From Candidatus Omnitrophota bacterium (lineage in GTDB: Bacteria > Omnitrophota > Koll11 > Gygaellales > Profunditerraquicolaceae), in assembly GCA_028717765.1 (NCBI GenBank), contig JAQUNE010000008.1, positions 1-17,491 on the forward strand: DNA of 17,491 nt, written 5' to 3'. Both the position numbers and the translations under genes were made by a program. Position 1 is the stretch's first letter. Every line of letters starts with the position of its first letter. The notes below the pieces were generated by a model, which was not told the origin of the DNA, did no database searches, and worked only from the letters and a program-made list of their open reading frames with translations. Positions 1-6,923 of the stretch are shown in pieces.

Positions 1-2
1 AG

Positions 3-155
3 TTTGGCGTTAAAGAAACGGTATCGCATAAAAAATTAATTATTCCCGGATACGTGGCAGTGATGTCCGGAGAATTAGAGGAAAAAAGCGGCTGGGAGAT
101 TATCGTTGGCCCCAAAGAAGCCGCCGGCATACCGTCGTTCTTGAAAAAGCTATAA
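3..155 (+). CDS. acsC: CODH/ACS corrinoid iron-sulfur protein large (gamma) subunit, C-terminal fragment
   Basis: The window opens inside a reading frame of 50 codons that ends at TAA 153-155. The residues (HKKLIIPGYVAVMSGELEE, then WEIIVGPKEAAGIPSFLKKL) match the C-terminal tail I know from AcsC/CdhE, the large subunit of the corrinoid iron-sulfur protein that carries the methyl group to acetyl-CoA synthase. The 4Fe-4S and corrinoid-binding parts lie upstream of the window and cannot be judged. The genes that follow (acsV, cooC, acsD, acsE) encode its reactivator, its small-subunit partner and its methyl donor enzyme, which supports the call. A 65-base gap holding an inverted repeat separates it from acsV. 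Confidence 0.85.
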   Translation, partial: FGVKETVSHKKLIIPGYVAVMSGELEEKSGWEIIVGPKEAAGIPSFLKKL

Positions 156-157
156 TA

Positions 158-211
158 GGGGACGTTCCCTAAAGGGACACCCTTAAGCCTGGTACCTTGG
201 GGAACGTCCCC
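158..211. repeat. REP-like cruciform inverted repeat between acsC and acsV
   Basis: A perfect 12-bp inverted repeat, GGGGACGTTCCC at 158-169 and GGGAACGTCCCC at 200-211, encloses 30 bases. Inside it is a second hairpin, AAGGG (172-176) and CCCTT (180-184) with a 3-base loop, followed by the palindrome GGTACC (191-196). No T-run follows the right arm, so it does not look like an intrinsic terminator. The shape (outer stem, inner hairpin, intergenic position) resembles REP or RAYT-mobilised elements. Only this copy occurs in the window, so dispersal cannot be shown. Confidence 0.65.
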
Positions 212-220
212 TTAAAAGAG

Positions 221-2140
221 ATGGAAAAATTTAAGGTAACATTTTATCCGGATAATAAAACGATCGAAGTCGAGAAAGATAAAACCATTCTTTCCGCGGC
301 GATCTCCTGCGGGGTGTATATTAATTCTGCCTGCGGAGGAGACGGGGTCTGCGGAAAATGTAAAGTAAAGGTAAGGACAGGAAAAGTAATTACTCAGCCA
401 AATGCTGTCTTAAGTTTAGAGGATAAGAGGGAGCATATTTATTTAGCTTGCCTCACTACTATTCATAGCGATCTGGAGATAGAAGTTCCTGCGGAGTCAC
501 GCCTGGATTTTGAAAAGTCCCCACTTTATTCTCAATCCGAAGAGGTGGAGTCAATTATCGCTACGGCAGAAGAGAAGCTGGAATATTCTCCTCTGGTAAG
601 AAAAATATACCTGGAATTAAATCAGCCTAGCCTGGAAGACAATATTAGTGACTTAGAAAGATTGTATCAGGCGATAATTTCTCTGCCGGATTCCAATTTT
701 AATAAAGAGGTTAAATTTAATTTTCTCCAAACCGGCTTGGCGAATATAAAGCAGTTAGGCGAATTATTGCGTGATGCTGAGTGGAAAATTACAGTTACGC
801 TTGGGTACAGAAATGGCGCGACGGAAATTATTATGATCGAGCCGCAGGATACCTCGGAAAGAAATTTTGGGTTTTGTTTTGATATTGGAACTACGACTAT
901 TTCCGGGCAGTTAATTGACCTTAAATCTAAGCGGGTTTTAGGCACTAAGGCCAGCTATAACAAACAGGCTAGCTTTGGCAGTGACGTGATTACACGTATA
1001 ATTTACGCACAGGCAGAAGGTGGCCTGGAGCAATTACACAAAGCAGTGATTGATACCATGGATCAGATGATCCGTGAGTTGATCGAAGAAAACAAGGTTG
1101 ACCTTAATGATGTGACCGCGCTTTTGTGCGCGGGTAATACCACGATGATGCATTTGTTGTTGGGAATCGACCCTACGTATATCCGCCGTCAGCCCTATGT
1201 ACCCACAGCAAATTTTGTCCCTACGCTGCGTGCAGCTGAAGCAGGAATAAATATTAATCCGCGCGGGCTTTTATTTTGTCTGCCTGGCATATCTAGTTAT
1301 GTCGGAGGAGATACTACTGCGGGTGTGCTTTCTAGCGGCCTGAATAAAGAAAGAGACTTGAGCCTTTTAATTGATATCGGCACTAATGGTGAAATTGTTT
1401 TGGGCAATGAGGAATTTCTTATTGCTTGTGCAGCCTCTGCGGGCCCAGCATTTGAAGGAAGCGGGGTTGGTTGCGGTATGCGTGCCAGCCATGGCGCAAT
1501 CCAAAAGGTAAAAATTGAAGAGAATGATTTTAAAGTTAGCTTTACTACTATTGCAGGGACAAAACCACGCGGTATCTGCGGGTCAGGGTATATTGATATT
1601 ATTGCAGAAATGTTACGCCTAGGCATTCTTGATAAAGATGGAAAGATCAAGCCAGGAAAAAACCGGCGTTTGCGCGAAACAGAGAATGGCCGTGAATTTA
1701 TCATTGCTTTTAAAGAAGAAGCTGATTCTACAGGCGATATTGTAATTAGCGAAGCTGATATTGAAAATTTAAAGCGCTCCAAAGCAGCTATTTTCGCGGC
1801 AACTTCAATCCTGCTTAGGAGGATGAATTTTAATTTTTCCCAAATAAAAAAGATTTTTATCGCCGGTGGATTTGGAACGTATCTGAACGCGGAGAATGCC
1901 GTGAGGATTGGTTTGTTACCGGATGTAGAAAGGGCAAGGTTACTTTTTATCGGTAACAGCGCTTTAGCCGGGGCACGCCAGGCATTTTTATCTTACGGGG
2001 CGACAAAAGAAGCGGAAAGTATTGCCCATAAAATGACTTATATGGAGTTATCGCTAGAAAATGAATATATGGATGAATACATGGCGGCGTTATTTTTCCC
2101 GCATACAGATTTGAACAAATTTCCGAGCGTGAAAATATAA
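221..2140 (+). CDS. acsV: Corrinoid activation protein: ferredoxin plus ASKHA ATPase reactivator of the corrinoid iron-sulfur protein
   Basis: This 639-residue protein reductively reactivates the corrinoid protein AcsCD when its cobalt is oxidised to the inactive Co(II) state, using ATP. Residues about 1-85 form a 2Fe-2S ferredoxin domain with ligands C38, C44, C47 and C77 (C-x5-C-x2-C then C). A linker follows, and from D221 (DIGTTT) the RACo ASKHA-type ATPase domain begins, with AGNTTMMHLLLG, LLIDIGTNGEIV, SAGPAFEGSG and a late IAGGFGTYL near residue 545. The length is normal for the family. The frame is open to a TTG at 197, but that codon lies in the flanking inverted repeat and adds eight unconserved residues. 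I chose ATG 221, preceded by a weak AAAAGAG. cooC follows after 1 base. Confidence 0.95.
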   Translation: MEKFKVTFYPDNKTIEVEKDKTILSAAISCGVYINSACGGDGVCGKCKVKVRTGKVITQPNAVLSLEDKREHIYLACLTTIHSDLEIEVPAESRLDFEKSPLYSQSEEVESIIATAEEKLEYSPLVRKIYLELNQPSLEDNISDLERLYQAIISLPDSNFNKEVKFNFLQTGLANIKQLGELLRDAEWKITVTLGYRNGATEIIMIEPQDTSERNFGFCFDIGTTTISGQLIDLKSKRVLGTKASYNKQASFGSDVITRIIYAQAEGGLEQLHKAVIDTMDQMIRELIEENKVDLNDVTALLCAGNTTMMHLLLGIDPTYIRRQPYVPTANFVPTLRAAEAGININPRGLLFCLPGISSYVGGDTTAGVLSSGLNKERDLSLLIDIGTNGEIVLGNEEFLIACAASAGPAFEGSGVGCGMRASHGAIQKVKIEENDFKVSFTTIAGTKPRGICGSGYIDIIAEMLRLGILDKDGKIKPGKNRRLRETENGREFIIAFKEEADSTGDIVISEADIENLKRSKAAIFAATSILLRRMNFNFSQIKKIFIAGGFGTYLNAENAVRIGLLPDVERARLLFIGNSALAGARQAFLSYGATKEAESIAHKMTYMELSLENEYMDEYMAALFFPHTDLNKFPSVKI

Positions 2141-2141
2141 T

Positions 2142-2894
2142 ATGGGATACGTGATTGCAGTTGCAGGTAAAGGCGGCACAGGTAAAACTACAGTTGCCGC
2201 ATTGATTACTAGATTGCTAAAAGAAAAAAAGTGCGGTTCTGTATTAGCCATTGATGCTGATCCGAATAGTAATTTAGCAGAGGTTTTGGGTAGCGAGGTT
2301 AAACAAACTATCGGTACCATGCTTGATGAAGTTGCTAAACATCCAGATCAGATTCCCTCAGGAATGGCCAAAGACAGGTTCATTGAATATCAGGTTCAGA
2401 CGATTATTTCCGAGGCAGAAGGTTTTGACCTTTTGACCATGGGTAAGCCGGAAGGGCCAGGGTGTTATTGTTATGTGAATAATGTTTTAAGGAGCGTTTT
2501 GGCCAAGTTGATCAAGGATTATGATTATGTAATTATTGACAATGAGGCCGGGCTAGAGCATCTTTCCCGGCGCACCACAAGGCAGGCAGATAGCTTAGTG
2601 ATAATTTCAGATGCCACACCAGTAGGTTTAAAAGCTGCGCAAAGGATCAATAGCTTGGTTGGCGAGCTGGAAATTAAGATAAAAAATAAATTTTTACTGA
2701 TCAACCGTTATGATAAAGCTATAGATAAAGAAAAAATCGCTGGGATGAAACTGGATTTTCTCGGGGTTATTCCTAGTGACGAAGAAATTACTAAAATTAG
2801 CTTAAATGGTAATACCCTGTTGAAACTAAATCAAGATGCAACCAGTATTAGCACCTTGCGTAAGATTGGAGAAAAAATATGGCAGCAGAATTAA
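2142..2894 (+). CDS. cooC: CooC-type nickel-insertion ATPase for CODH/ACS
   Basis: This is a 250-residue SIMIBI-class P-loop ATPase of the CooC/AcsF type, expected to deliver nickel to the CODH C-cluster or the ACS A-cluster. The N-terminus shows the deviant Walker A GKGGTGKTT (residues 9-17) and then DADPNSNL (38-45), typical of MinD/CooC proteins. The metal-binding CxC is at C108-Y-C110 inside GPGCYCYVNN. The conserved DNEAGLEHLSRR follows around residue 135. It lies 1 base after acsV, and its last 16 bases overlap acsD, so translation is probably coupled. The CODH and ACS catalytic subunits would be expected upstream of the window. Confidence 0.93.
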   Translation: MGYVIAVAGKGGTGKTTVAALITRLLKEKKCGSVLAIDADPNSNLAEVLGSEVKQTIGTMLDEVAKHPDQIPSGMAKDRFIEYQVQTIISEAEGFDLLTMGKPEGPGCYCYVNNVLRSVLAKLIKDYDYVIIDNEAGLEHLSRRTTRQADSLVIISDATPVGLKAAQRINSLVGELEIKIKNKFLLINRYDKAIDKEKIAGMKLDFLGVIPSDEEITKISLNGNTLLKLNQDATSISTLRKIGEKIWQQN

Positions 2895-3817
2895 TGTTGG
2901 AGAAGTCTTCAGGAGAAGTCGCAGTGGTAAATATCGGCGCTACGAAGCAGGAAGGCGGCAGCCGCTCAAAAACTCTCAAGGTTGGCGGGCAATCAGCCCT
3001 GCCATTTCTTTTTGCGGAAGGTGCGATCCCTCATAGGCCAGTGGTTGCTTTTGAAGTTTGGGATATACCGCCGATTGATTGGCCATCAGGTTTAATTGAT
3101 GCTTACAAAGATGCAATTCAAGACCCTTTAGTTTGGGCGCAAAAATGCGCCAAAGAATTTAAAGCGGACCTGCTTTGTTTGAAGCTAACCGGTGCGCATC
3201 CTGATTTTGGCAACAGAACTGCAGAACAAGAAGCTAAATTAGTAAAAGAGTTATTAAAAAAAGTTGACCTGCCTTTGATCATTTCGGGATCTGGTGATGA
3301 CGCTAAGGACAACCAAGTACTGCCAGCGGTTTGTGAGGCAGCAAAGGGGGAGCGTTGTTTAATCGGCAGTGCGGTTCAGGATAACTATAAAACTTTAGCC
3401 GCCGCTGTTTTAGCTGACGGGCATAATATTATTGCCGAATCGCCGATAGATATCAATATTGCCAAACAATTAAATATTTTGATTTCTGATATGGGGTTAC
3501 CGTTAGAGAGGATCGTGATTAATCCGACAATCGGAGCATTGGGTTATGGTTTGGAATATGCTTATTCGATCATGGAGCGTGCCAGGTTGGCAGCTTTAGC
3601 CGGTGACAAAACTTTAGCCTGTCCTTTTATTTGTTTTGTTGCCCAGGAATCTTGGCGGGCAAAAGAGGCAAAAACTGAAAACAAGCAGGGTATTTCCTGG
3701 GAAATTATCACTGCAACTGCTTTGATCCAATCCGGAGCGGACATTTTAGTGATGCGTCATCCTCAGGCAATTGAAAAAGTGCGCAAATATATTGATCAAT
3801 TATTCGGGGTAAAATAA
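2879..3817 (+). CDS. acsD: CODH/ACS corrinoid iron-sulfur protein small (delta) subunit
   Basis: AcsD (312 residues) is the TIM-barrel small subunit that pairs with AcsC and helps hold the corrinoid. Recognisable family stretches are VGGQSALPFLFAEG near residues 36-49, PVVAFEVWDIPP (54-65), LLCLKLTGAHPD, LPLIISGSGDDAKDN and VINPTIGALGYGLEY. The length fits the bacterial family. The start ATG 2879 has a good GGAG about 9 bases upstream (inside cooC), and the gene overlaps cooC by 16 bases. Its stop overlaps the acsE start by one base (TAATG). No unusual features are visible. Confidence 0.94.
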   Translation: MAAELMLEKSSGEVAVVNIGATKQEGGSRSKTLKVGGQSALPFLFAEGAIPHRPVVAFEVWDIPPIDWPSGLIDAYKDAIQDPLVWAQKCAKEFKADLLCLKLTGAHPDFGNRTAEQEAKLVKELLKKVDLPLIISGSGDDAKDNQVLPAVCEAAKGERCLIGSAVQDNYKTLAAAVLADGHNIIAESPIDINIAKQLNILISDMGLPLERIVINPTIGALGYGLEYAYSIMERARLAALAGDKTLACPFICFVAQESWRAKEAKTENKQGISWEIITATALIQSGADILVMRHPQAIEKVRKYIDQLFGVK

Positions 3818-4605
3818 TGTTTATTATCGGTGAGTTAATCAATGGGATGTATCAGAATATTAGTAAGGCAATTAAAGATAAGGATAAGTTAGCGATACAA
3901 AAATGCGCCAAAGAACAGGTTGAAGCAGGCGCGGATGCTTTAGACGTAAATTGCGGGCCGCAATCACGTGACCCGGTCTCTGATATTCAATGGTTAATTG
4001 AAACGATCCAGGACGCCACAGATAAGCCTTTGGCATTGGATTCCAGTAAGCCGAGAGTCATTGAAGCGGGGCTAAAGATTATTAAGAGTAAGGCGATCAT
4101 TAATTCCACCACTGCTGATGTGGAAAAATTAGCAGTACTTGTTCCTTTAGCAGTGCAATATCATGCTAAACTTATCGGCTTGACTATCAGTACTAAAGGG
4201 ATACCACAGAATAAGGATCAGCGCCTGGAATTAGCCGCAACGATTGTTGCGGCATGTCTGGACCAGGGGCTTGCTGCCGAAGATCTCTATTTGGACCCGA
4301 TTGTGCTGCCGGTTAACGTTGCCCAGGCGCAGATGAGGGATATCTTAGAATCAATTAAGGAATTTAAGATTATCTCTGACCCCAGCCCGAAAACTATTGT
4401 TGGTTTAAGTAATGTTTCGCAGGGCACAAATGTGCGTAGCCTAATTAACCGCACCTTTCTTGTGGAAGCAATAGCATTTGGTTTGGATGCAGCGATTTTG
4501 GACCCAAAGGACACTCAATTAATGGATGCGGCAATTACCGCCGAGCTGATTATAAATAAACAAATTTATTGTGATTCATACCTGGAGGCTTACAGAAAGA
4601 AATAA
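3817..4605 (+). CDS. acsE: Methyltetrahydrofolate:corrinoid iron-sulfur protein methyltransferase
   Basis: AcsE (MeTr, 262 residues) moves the methyl group from methyl-tetrahydrofolate to the cobalt of AcsCD, linking the folate branch of the Wood-Ljungdahl pathway to acetyl-CoA synthesis. It is a pterin-binding TIM barrel. The residues known for the Moorella enzyme fall at the same numbers here: D75 in LDSS, N96 in INSTT, D160 in DPIVLPV and N199 in GLSNVSQG. The DVNCGP motif is at 43-48. The start ATG 3817 shares a base with the acsD stop. It appears to be the last pathway gene in this run, since dgkA follows one base after its stop. Confidence 0.95.
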   Translation: MFIIGELINGMYQNISKAIKDKDKLAIQKCAKEQVEAGADALDVNCGPQSRDPVSDIQWLIETIQDATDKPLALDSSKPRVIEAGLKIIKSKAIINSTTADVEKLAVLVPLAVQYHAKLIGLTISTKGIPQNKDQRLELAATIVAACLDQGLAAEDLYLDPIVLPVNVAQAQMRDILESIKEFKIISDPSPKTIVGLSNVSQGTNVRSLINRTFLVEAIAFGLDAAILDPKDTQLMDAAITAELIINKQIYCDSYLEAYRKK

Positions 4606-4606
4606 A

Positions 4607-4993
4607 ATGGCTAAAATTAAAGTGGTGAGGTCGATCTTTAAGGGAAATGCTTTTAGAGAAAGTCTGCTCCTTGCGATAAAGGGGATCGGCTACCTTTTTT
4701 TATATCACCGCAATATGCGGATCATATTTTTAGCCGGAATAGCGGTATTTCTTTTAGGGGTATATTTTAACCTTAAAGGAATAGAATTGGTGGCATTGTG
4801 CATTACTGTGACCGTAGTCTTTTTAGCAGAGATGACCAATACCGCCATAGAATTATTGATGGATATGATTACCGATAAATATCATACTAAAATAAAACTG
4901 GTCAAGGATATTTCCGCGGCAGTAGTGGTATTAACCTGTTTAAATGCCGTTGCCGTAGGATATATTCTTTTTGTGAGAAAGATTTTTAAATAA
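4607..4993 (+). CDS. dgkA: Diacylglycerol kinase / undecaprenol kinase family membrane protein
   Basis: This small integral-membrane lipid kinase has 128 residues and three hydrophobic segments (about 37-55, 60-75 and 104-124). It carries the family signature AEMTNTAIELLMDMI (74-88, with E75, N78 and E82) followed by KDISAA (100-105). It phosphorylates diacylglycerol or undecaprenol at the inner membrane; sequence alone does not decide which. The frame is open further upstream to a GTG inside acsE, but ATG 4607, one base after the acsE stop, gives the usual family N-terminus. A GGAGG lies at 4584-4588, rather far for a ribosome binding site, so termination-reinitiation is likely. It is functionally unrelated to the acs genes ahead. 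Confidence 0.88.
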   Translation: MAKIKVVRSIFKGNAFRESLLLAIKGIGYLFLYHRNMRIIFLAGIAVFLLGVYFNLKGIELVALCITVTVVFLAEMTNTAIELLMDMITDKYHTKIKLVKDISAAVVVLTCLNAVAVGYILFVRKIFK

Positions 4994-5008
4994 CGCGGAG
5001 GTTAAACT

Positions 5009-5560
5009 ATGCAGATCCAAAAAATGAAGAGCCAGGTAAAAAGGGATTTTAATAACGCGGTCTGTTTAATGGCAGTGATACCATTTTTAACCTTTCTTTA
5101 TATCCTTGGCGGGATGTATGCTTCTGCTCCTGGCGCTACCGGTAGGACGAGCTATATCCTTTTTACATCGGCAATTTTGATTTTACTCGGGATCATCACC
5201 GGAAAAAAAATCATCTGGAACCTGATCAATAACCTGATTGACTTTAGCCAGCAGATTGTCAGTATGCAGAAAGAACTTGGGGAGAAGAACAGGATCGCGG
5301 GAATTTATGAGACCGTACTTTCTTTAAGCCACGAGATTAATAATCCTTTGTTTGTGATGCAGGGTAATTTGGCATTACTCGAGGGGGATGTTTCAGGCCT
5401 GAATATGCCAGAAACATTCACAACTAGGTTAAATCAGATTAAGAGCCATTGCGAGAGGATAAGTAACGCGGTAAATAAGATCTCAAGTGTAAAAATACCG
5501 GCTTCTTCTGTTGTGGATGGTGATACAAGAATGCTTAACCTCGATACGCATGAGAAATAA
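5009..5560 (+). CDS. Membrane-anchored HisKA-only protein lacking a kinase ATPase domain
   Basis: The 183 residues hold two transmembrane segments (about 17-37 and 48-66), a short coiled linker, and a histidine-kinase dimerisation/phosphoacceptor hairpin with the H-box LSLSHEINNPLFVMQGNLALL (H108). The second helix covers about 135-160. The protein then stops: no HATPase_c N-, G1- or G2-box follows, and I saw no continuation in other frames before the tRNA promoter at 5565. It is therefore either a degraded sensor kinase or a phosphotransfer-only module served by another kinase. The start ATG 5009 has a strong GGAGG at 4997-5001, which argues for an expressed gene. A similar soluble mini-module sits at 14415-14609. 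Confidence 0.7.
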   Translation: MQIQKMKSQVKRDFNNAVCLMAVIPFLTFLYILGGMYASAPGATGRTSYILFTSAILILLGIITGKKIIWNLINNLIDFSQQIVSMQKELGEKNRIAGIYETVLSLSHEINNPLFVMQGNLALLEGDVSGLNMPETFTTRLNQIKSHCERISNAVNKISSVKIPASSVVDGDTRMLNLDTHEK

Positions 5561-5564
5561 AGGC

Positions 5565-5593
5565 TTGTTTTAAAGGGTATTGTTATTTATAAT
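5565..5593 (+). promoter_or_regulatory. Sigma70-type promoter for the CAU tRNA and downstream leader
   Basis: TTGTTT (5565-5570) and a perfect TATAAT (5588-5593) are separated by exactly 17 bases. The predicted start, about 7 bases past the -10 box, falls just ahead of the tRNA at 5607. It lies in the A+T-rich gap right after the HisKA-only gene and may also drive the RDD gene cluster beyond the tRNA. Confidence 0.7.
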
Positions 5594-5606
5594 AAAAATT
5601 AATTTC

Positions 5607-5683
5607 GGCGGCGTAACTCAGCCTGATAGAGTAGTCGGCTCATACCCGATTTGTCGGTGGTTTAAATCCACCCGCCGCCACCA
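5607..5683 (+). tRNA. tRNA with CAU anticodon (elongator Met or Ile2), atypical tertiary core
   Basis: A full 77-base cloverleaf with encoded CCA. The acceptor is GGCGGCG/CGCCGCC, the D-stem ACTC/GAGT, the anticodon stem GTCGG/CCGAT with loop CTCATAC (CAT at 5641-5643), the variable region has 5 bases, and the T-stem is GGTGG/CCACC. A G1-C72 pair and a C11-G24 pair argue against an initiator tRNA. The choice between elongator Met and Ile2 (lysidine-modified) is open; tilS lies about 1.5 kb downstream. The D-loop reads AGCCTGATA, with A at position 19, and the T-loop reads TTTAAAT, with T at position 56. The usual G19-C56 pair is thus replaced by A19-U56. C38 in the anticodon loop is also unusual. 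Confidence 0.88.
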
Positions 5684-5695
5684 GATTTTTTAACC

Positions 5696-5791
5696 AACAC
5701 CCGACTTTATCGGACAAGTCGGTTTAACGCAGAAGCGTATCCTCGCCGTTCCTATACGGCGAGGGAGTGCATCTCTATGCAAGGAGGAATT
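5696..5791 (+). promoter_or_regulatory. Structured 5' leader of the RDD gene, copy A of a three-copy element
   Basis: The leader runs from AACACCCG (5696-5703) to GTGCATCTCTATG (5767-5779). It has three hairpins: 5701-5707 with 5716-5722 (loop TATCGGAC), ACGC-AGAA-GCGT at 5727-5738, and an 8-bp stem 5741-5748 with 5757-5764. CAC (5698-5700) can close with GTG (5767-5769). The conserved TCTCT (5772-5776) is complementary, with G-U pairs, to GGAGG (5783-5787), the ribosome binding site of the next gene, with a 6-base loop. It begins 12 bases after the CAU tRNA. It matches no riboswitch class I can name. Confidence 0.6.
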
Positions 5792-6280
5792 ATGGATTTC
5801 ATTAAACCAGGACCGAACAAGAGAGTATGTGCGTTTTTGATCGATTCGATTATTGGCCAGATTTTAGGGGTTTTAGTTTCTTTGATGCTAAAGATGGACC
5901 TCAGCTGGGTGATGTGGGCACTTTATATTCTTTTGAAAGACAGCGTGGACGCAAGAAGTATCGGCAGATATTTTGTCGGCATACAAATAATTGACGAAAC
6001 CAATAATCCGGCGAAAACCTCTCAGGCAATCCTACGTAATCTTTTGATGGTTATACCAATATTTCCCTTGGTGGAATATATTGTATTATTAAGAGATGCA
6101 CAGGGCAGAAGGCTGGGCGATAAAATTGCAAAAACACAGGTAACCGACCTTAAGCCTGAAGTTAAAGATGGTACTTTTCTCTGGATTAGTATTGGGTTGG
6201 TAGTAGTAATTATAATTGCGCAGCTTCTCTTAGCTTTCGCCATATTCAAACAGCATCCAGAATTATTAAAAAAGGCATGA
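5792..6280 (+). CDS. RDD family membrane protein
   Basis: The 162 residues have the RDD pattern: KRVCAFLIDSIIG at the first membrane segment (R and D), then a polar loop with RSIGRYFVGIQIID, a second hydrophobic region around 75-95, RLGDKIAKTQV, and a last transmembrane helix near 135-155. RDD proteins are multi-pass membrane proteins, some linked to ion or solute transport, and no specific role can be given here. An upstream in-frame ATG at 5777 lies within the conserved leader. ATG 5792, five bases after AAGGAGG, is the better start. The gene overlaps the next one by 4 bases (ATGA), and its leader suggests translational control. Confidence 0.8.
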   Translation: MDFIKPGPNKRVCAFLIDSIIGQILGVLVSLMLKMDLSWVMWALYILLKDSVDARSIGRYFVGIQIIDETNNPAKTSQAILRNLLMVIPIFPLVEYIVLLRDAQGRRLGDKIAKTQVTDLKPEVKDGTFLWISIGLVVVIIIAQLLLAFAIFKQHPELLKKA

Positions 6281-6651
6281 GGGGTAAAAATAATTTAGCA
6301 TTTTTTTTACTTTTATTGGTTTTTTCAGGGGCAGGTTTATCTTTTGGCCATGCCCAAGACGAATATTTGAATCTGCAGGTTGTGAGTAAGGTATTCCGGG
6401 GCAAAATTACAGAGATTAACCGGTTAAAATCGGAGATCTCAATTAGCGGTACCGACGAGCAAGGTAAACCTAAGGAAATGACTTTTAGGATTTCCGAAAA
6501 GACACGCTTTCTAAAGAATAAGGTTTATGTCTCATTTAGCTCGATTATGCAAGGCTATGAGGTAGTGGTTGATTATTACGATAATCCTAAGGTGAGTGCA
6601 CCATTTGAAATAAAAACTATAACTTTACTGCAAGAAGGGCCCGGATACTAA
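6277..6651 (+). CDS. Small secreted protein of unknown function
   Basis: The 124 residues begin with a classic signal peptide: RGKNN, an FFLLLLVF hydrophobic core and GHA just before Q27, a signal-peptidase-I-like site. The mature part of about 98 residues contains GKITEINRLKSEISISG, a TFRISEKTRF strand pair and YEVVVDYYDN, a small beta-rich pattern reminiscent of DUF5666-type or OB-like exported domains. I do not recognise a specific family. It is translationally coupled to the RDD gene by a 4-base overlap and probably acts outside the inner membrane. Confidence 0.7.
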   Translation: MRGKNNLAFFLLLLVFSGAGLSFGHAQDEYLNLQVVSKVFRGKITEINRLKSEISISGTDEQGKPKEMTFRISEKTRFLKNKVYVSFSSIMQGYEVVVDYYDNPKVSAPFEIKTITLLQEGPGY

Positions 6652-6689
6652 AAAGAGGATTTGATTTCCAGTAAATAAAAGGAGGGATG

Positions 6690-6905
6690 ATGTCAGCAGA
6701 AAAAAAGAATTTTCTTACAGCCCTGTTACTCTCGATTTTTGTCGGCTCTTTGGGGATCGATAGGTTTTATCTGGGGTACATCGGATTAGGGATCTTGAAA
6801 TTACTTACTCTTGGAGGTTGCGGCGTCTGGTGGCTGATCGATGTTATTCTCATTGCCTCAAAGAACCTTAAAGACGTAAACGGCAATACATTAGAGGGAA
6901 ATTAA
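6690..6905 (+). CDS. TM2 domain protein
   Basis: The 71 residues carry a TM2 domain: two hydrophobic segments joined by a short turn, with LLLSIFVGSLGIDRFYLGY then GLGILKLLTLGGCGVWWLIDVILI. The G-x-D-RFYLG and W-W-x-D features are diagnostic. TM2 proteins are small membrane proteins of unclear bacterial function. Two consecutive ATGs occur (6687 and 6690). The ribosome site GGAGG (6681-6685) is almost in contact with the first, so 6690 gives the better spacing. It sits between the secreted protein and a DUF2752 gene in a small-membrane-protein cluster. Confidence 0.85.
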   Translation: MSAEKKNFLTALLLSIFVGSLGIDRFYLGYIGLGILKLLTLGGCGVWWLIDVILIASKNLKDVNGNTLEGN

Positions 6906-6923
6906 AAGCTTAAGGTTTTGATT

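Noticed and set aside
197..220. TTG 197 as the acsV start
   Set aside because: It lies within the right part of the inverted repeat, has no ribosome site, and adds eight residues not expected before the ferredoxin domain.
1297..1782. Minus-strand frame of 161 codons inside acsV
   Set aside because: It is antisense to the conserved RACo domain, has no ribosome site or family resemblance, and is a shadow frame.
2836..3036. Plus-strand frame spanning the cooC/acsD junction
   Set aside because: It overlaps two clearly conserved genes in another frame and has no recognisable content.
5607..5683. Initiator tRNA-fMet
   Set aside because: The D-loop resembles fMet, but there is a G1-C72 pair, a C11-G24 pair and no run of three G-C pairs in the anticodon stem.
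5696..5791. c-di-GMP (GEMM) riboswitch
   Set aside because: The conserved GEMM blocks (CACGCACAGGGCAAACC-like and GACGCAAAGCC-like) are absent, although a PilZ gene elsewhere in the window made the idea attractive.
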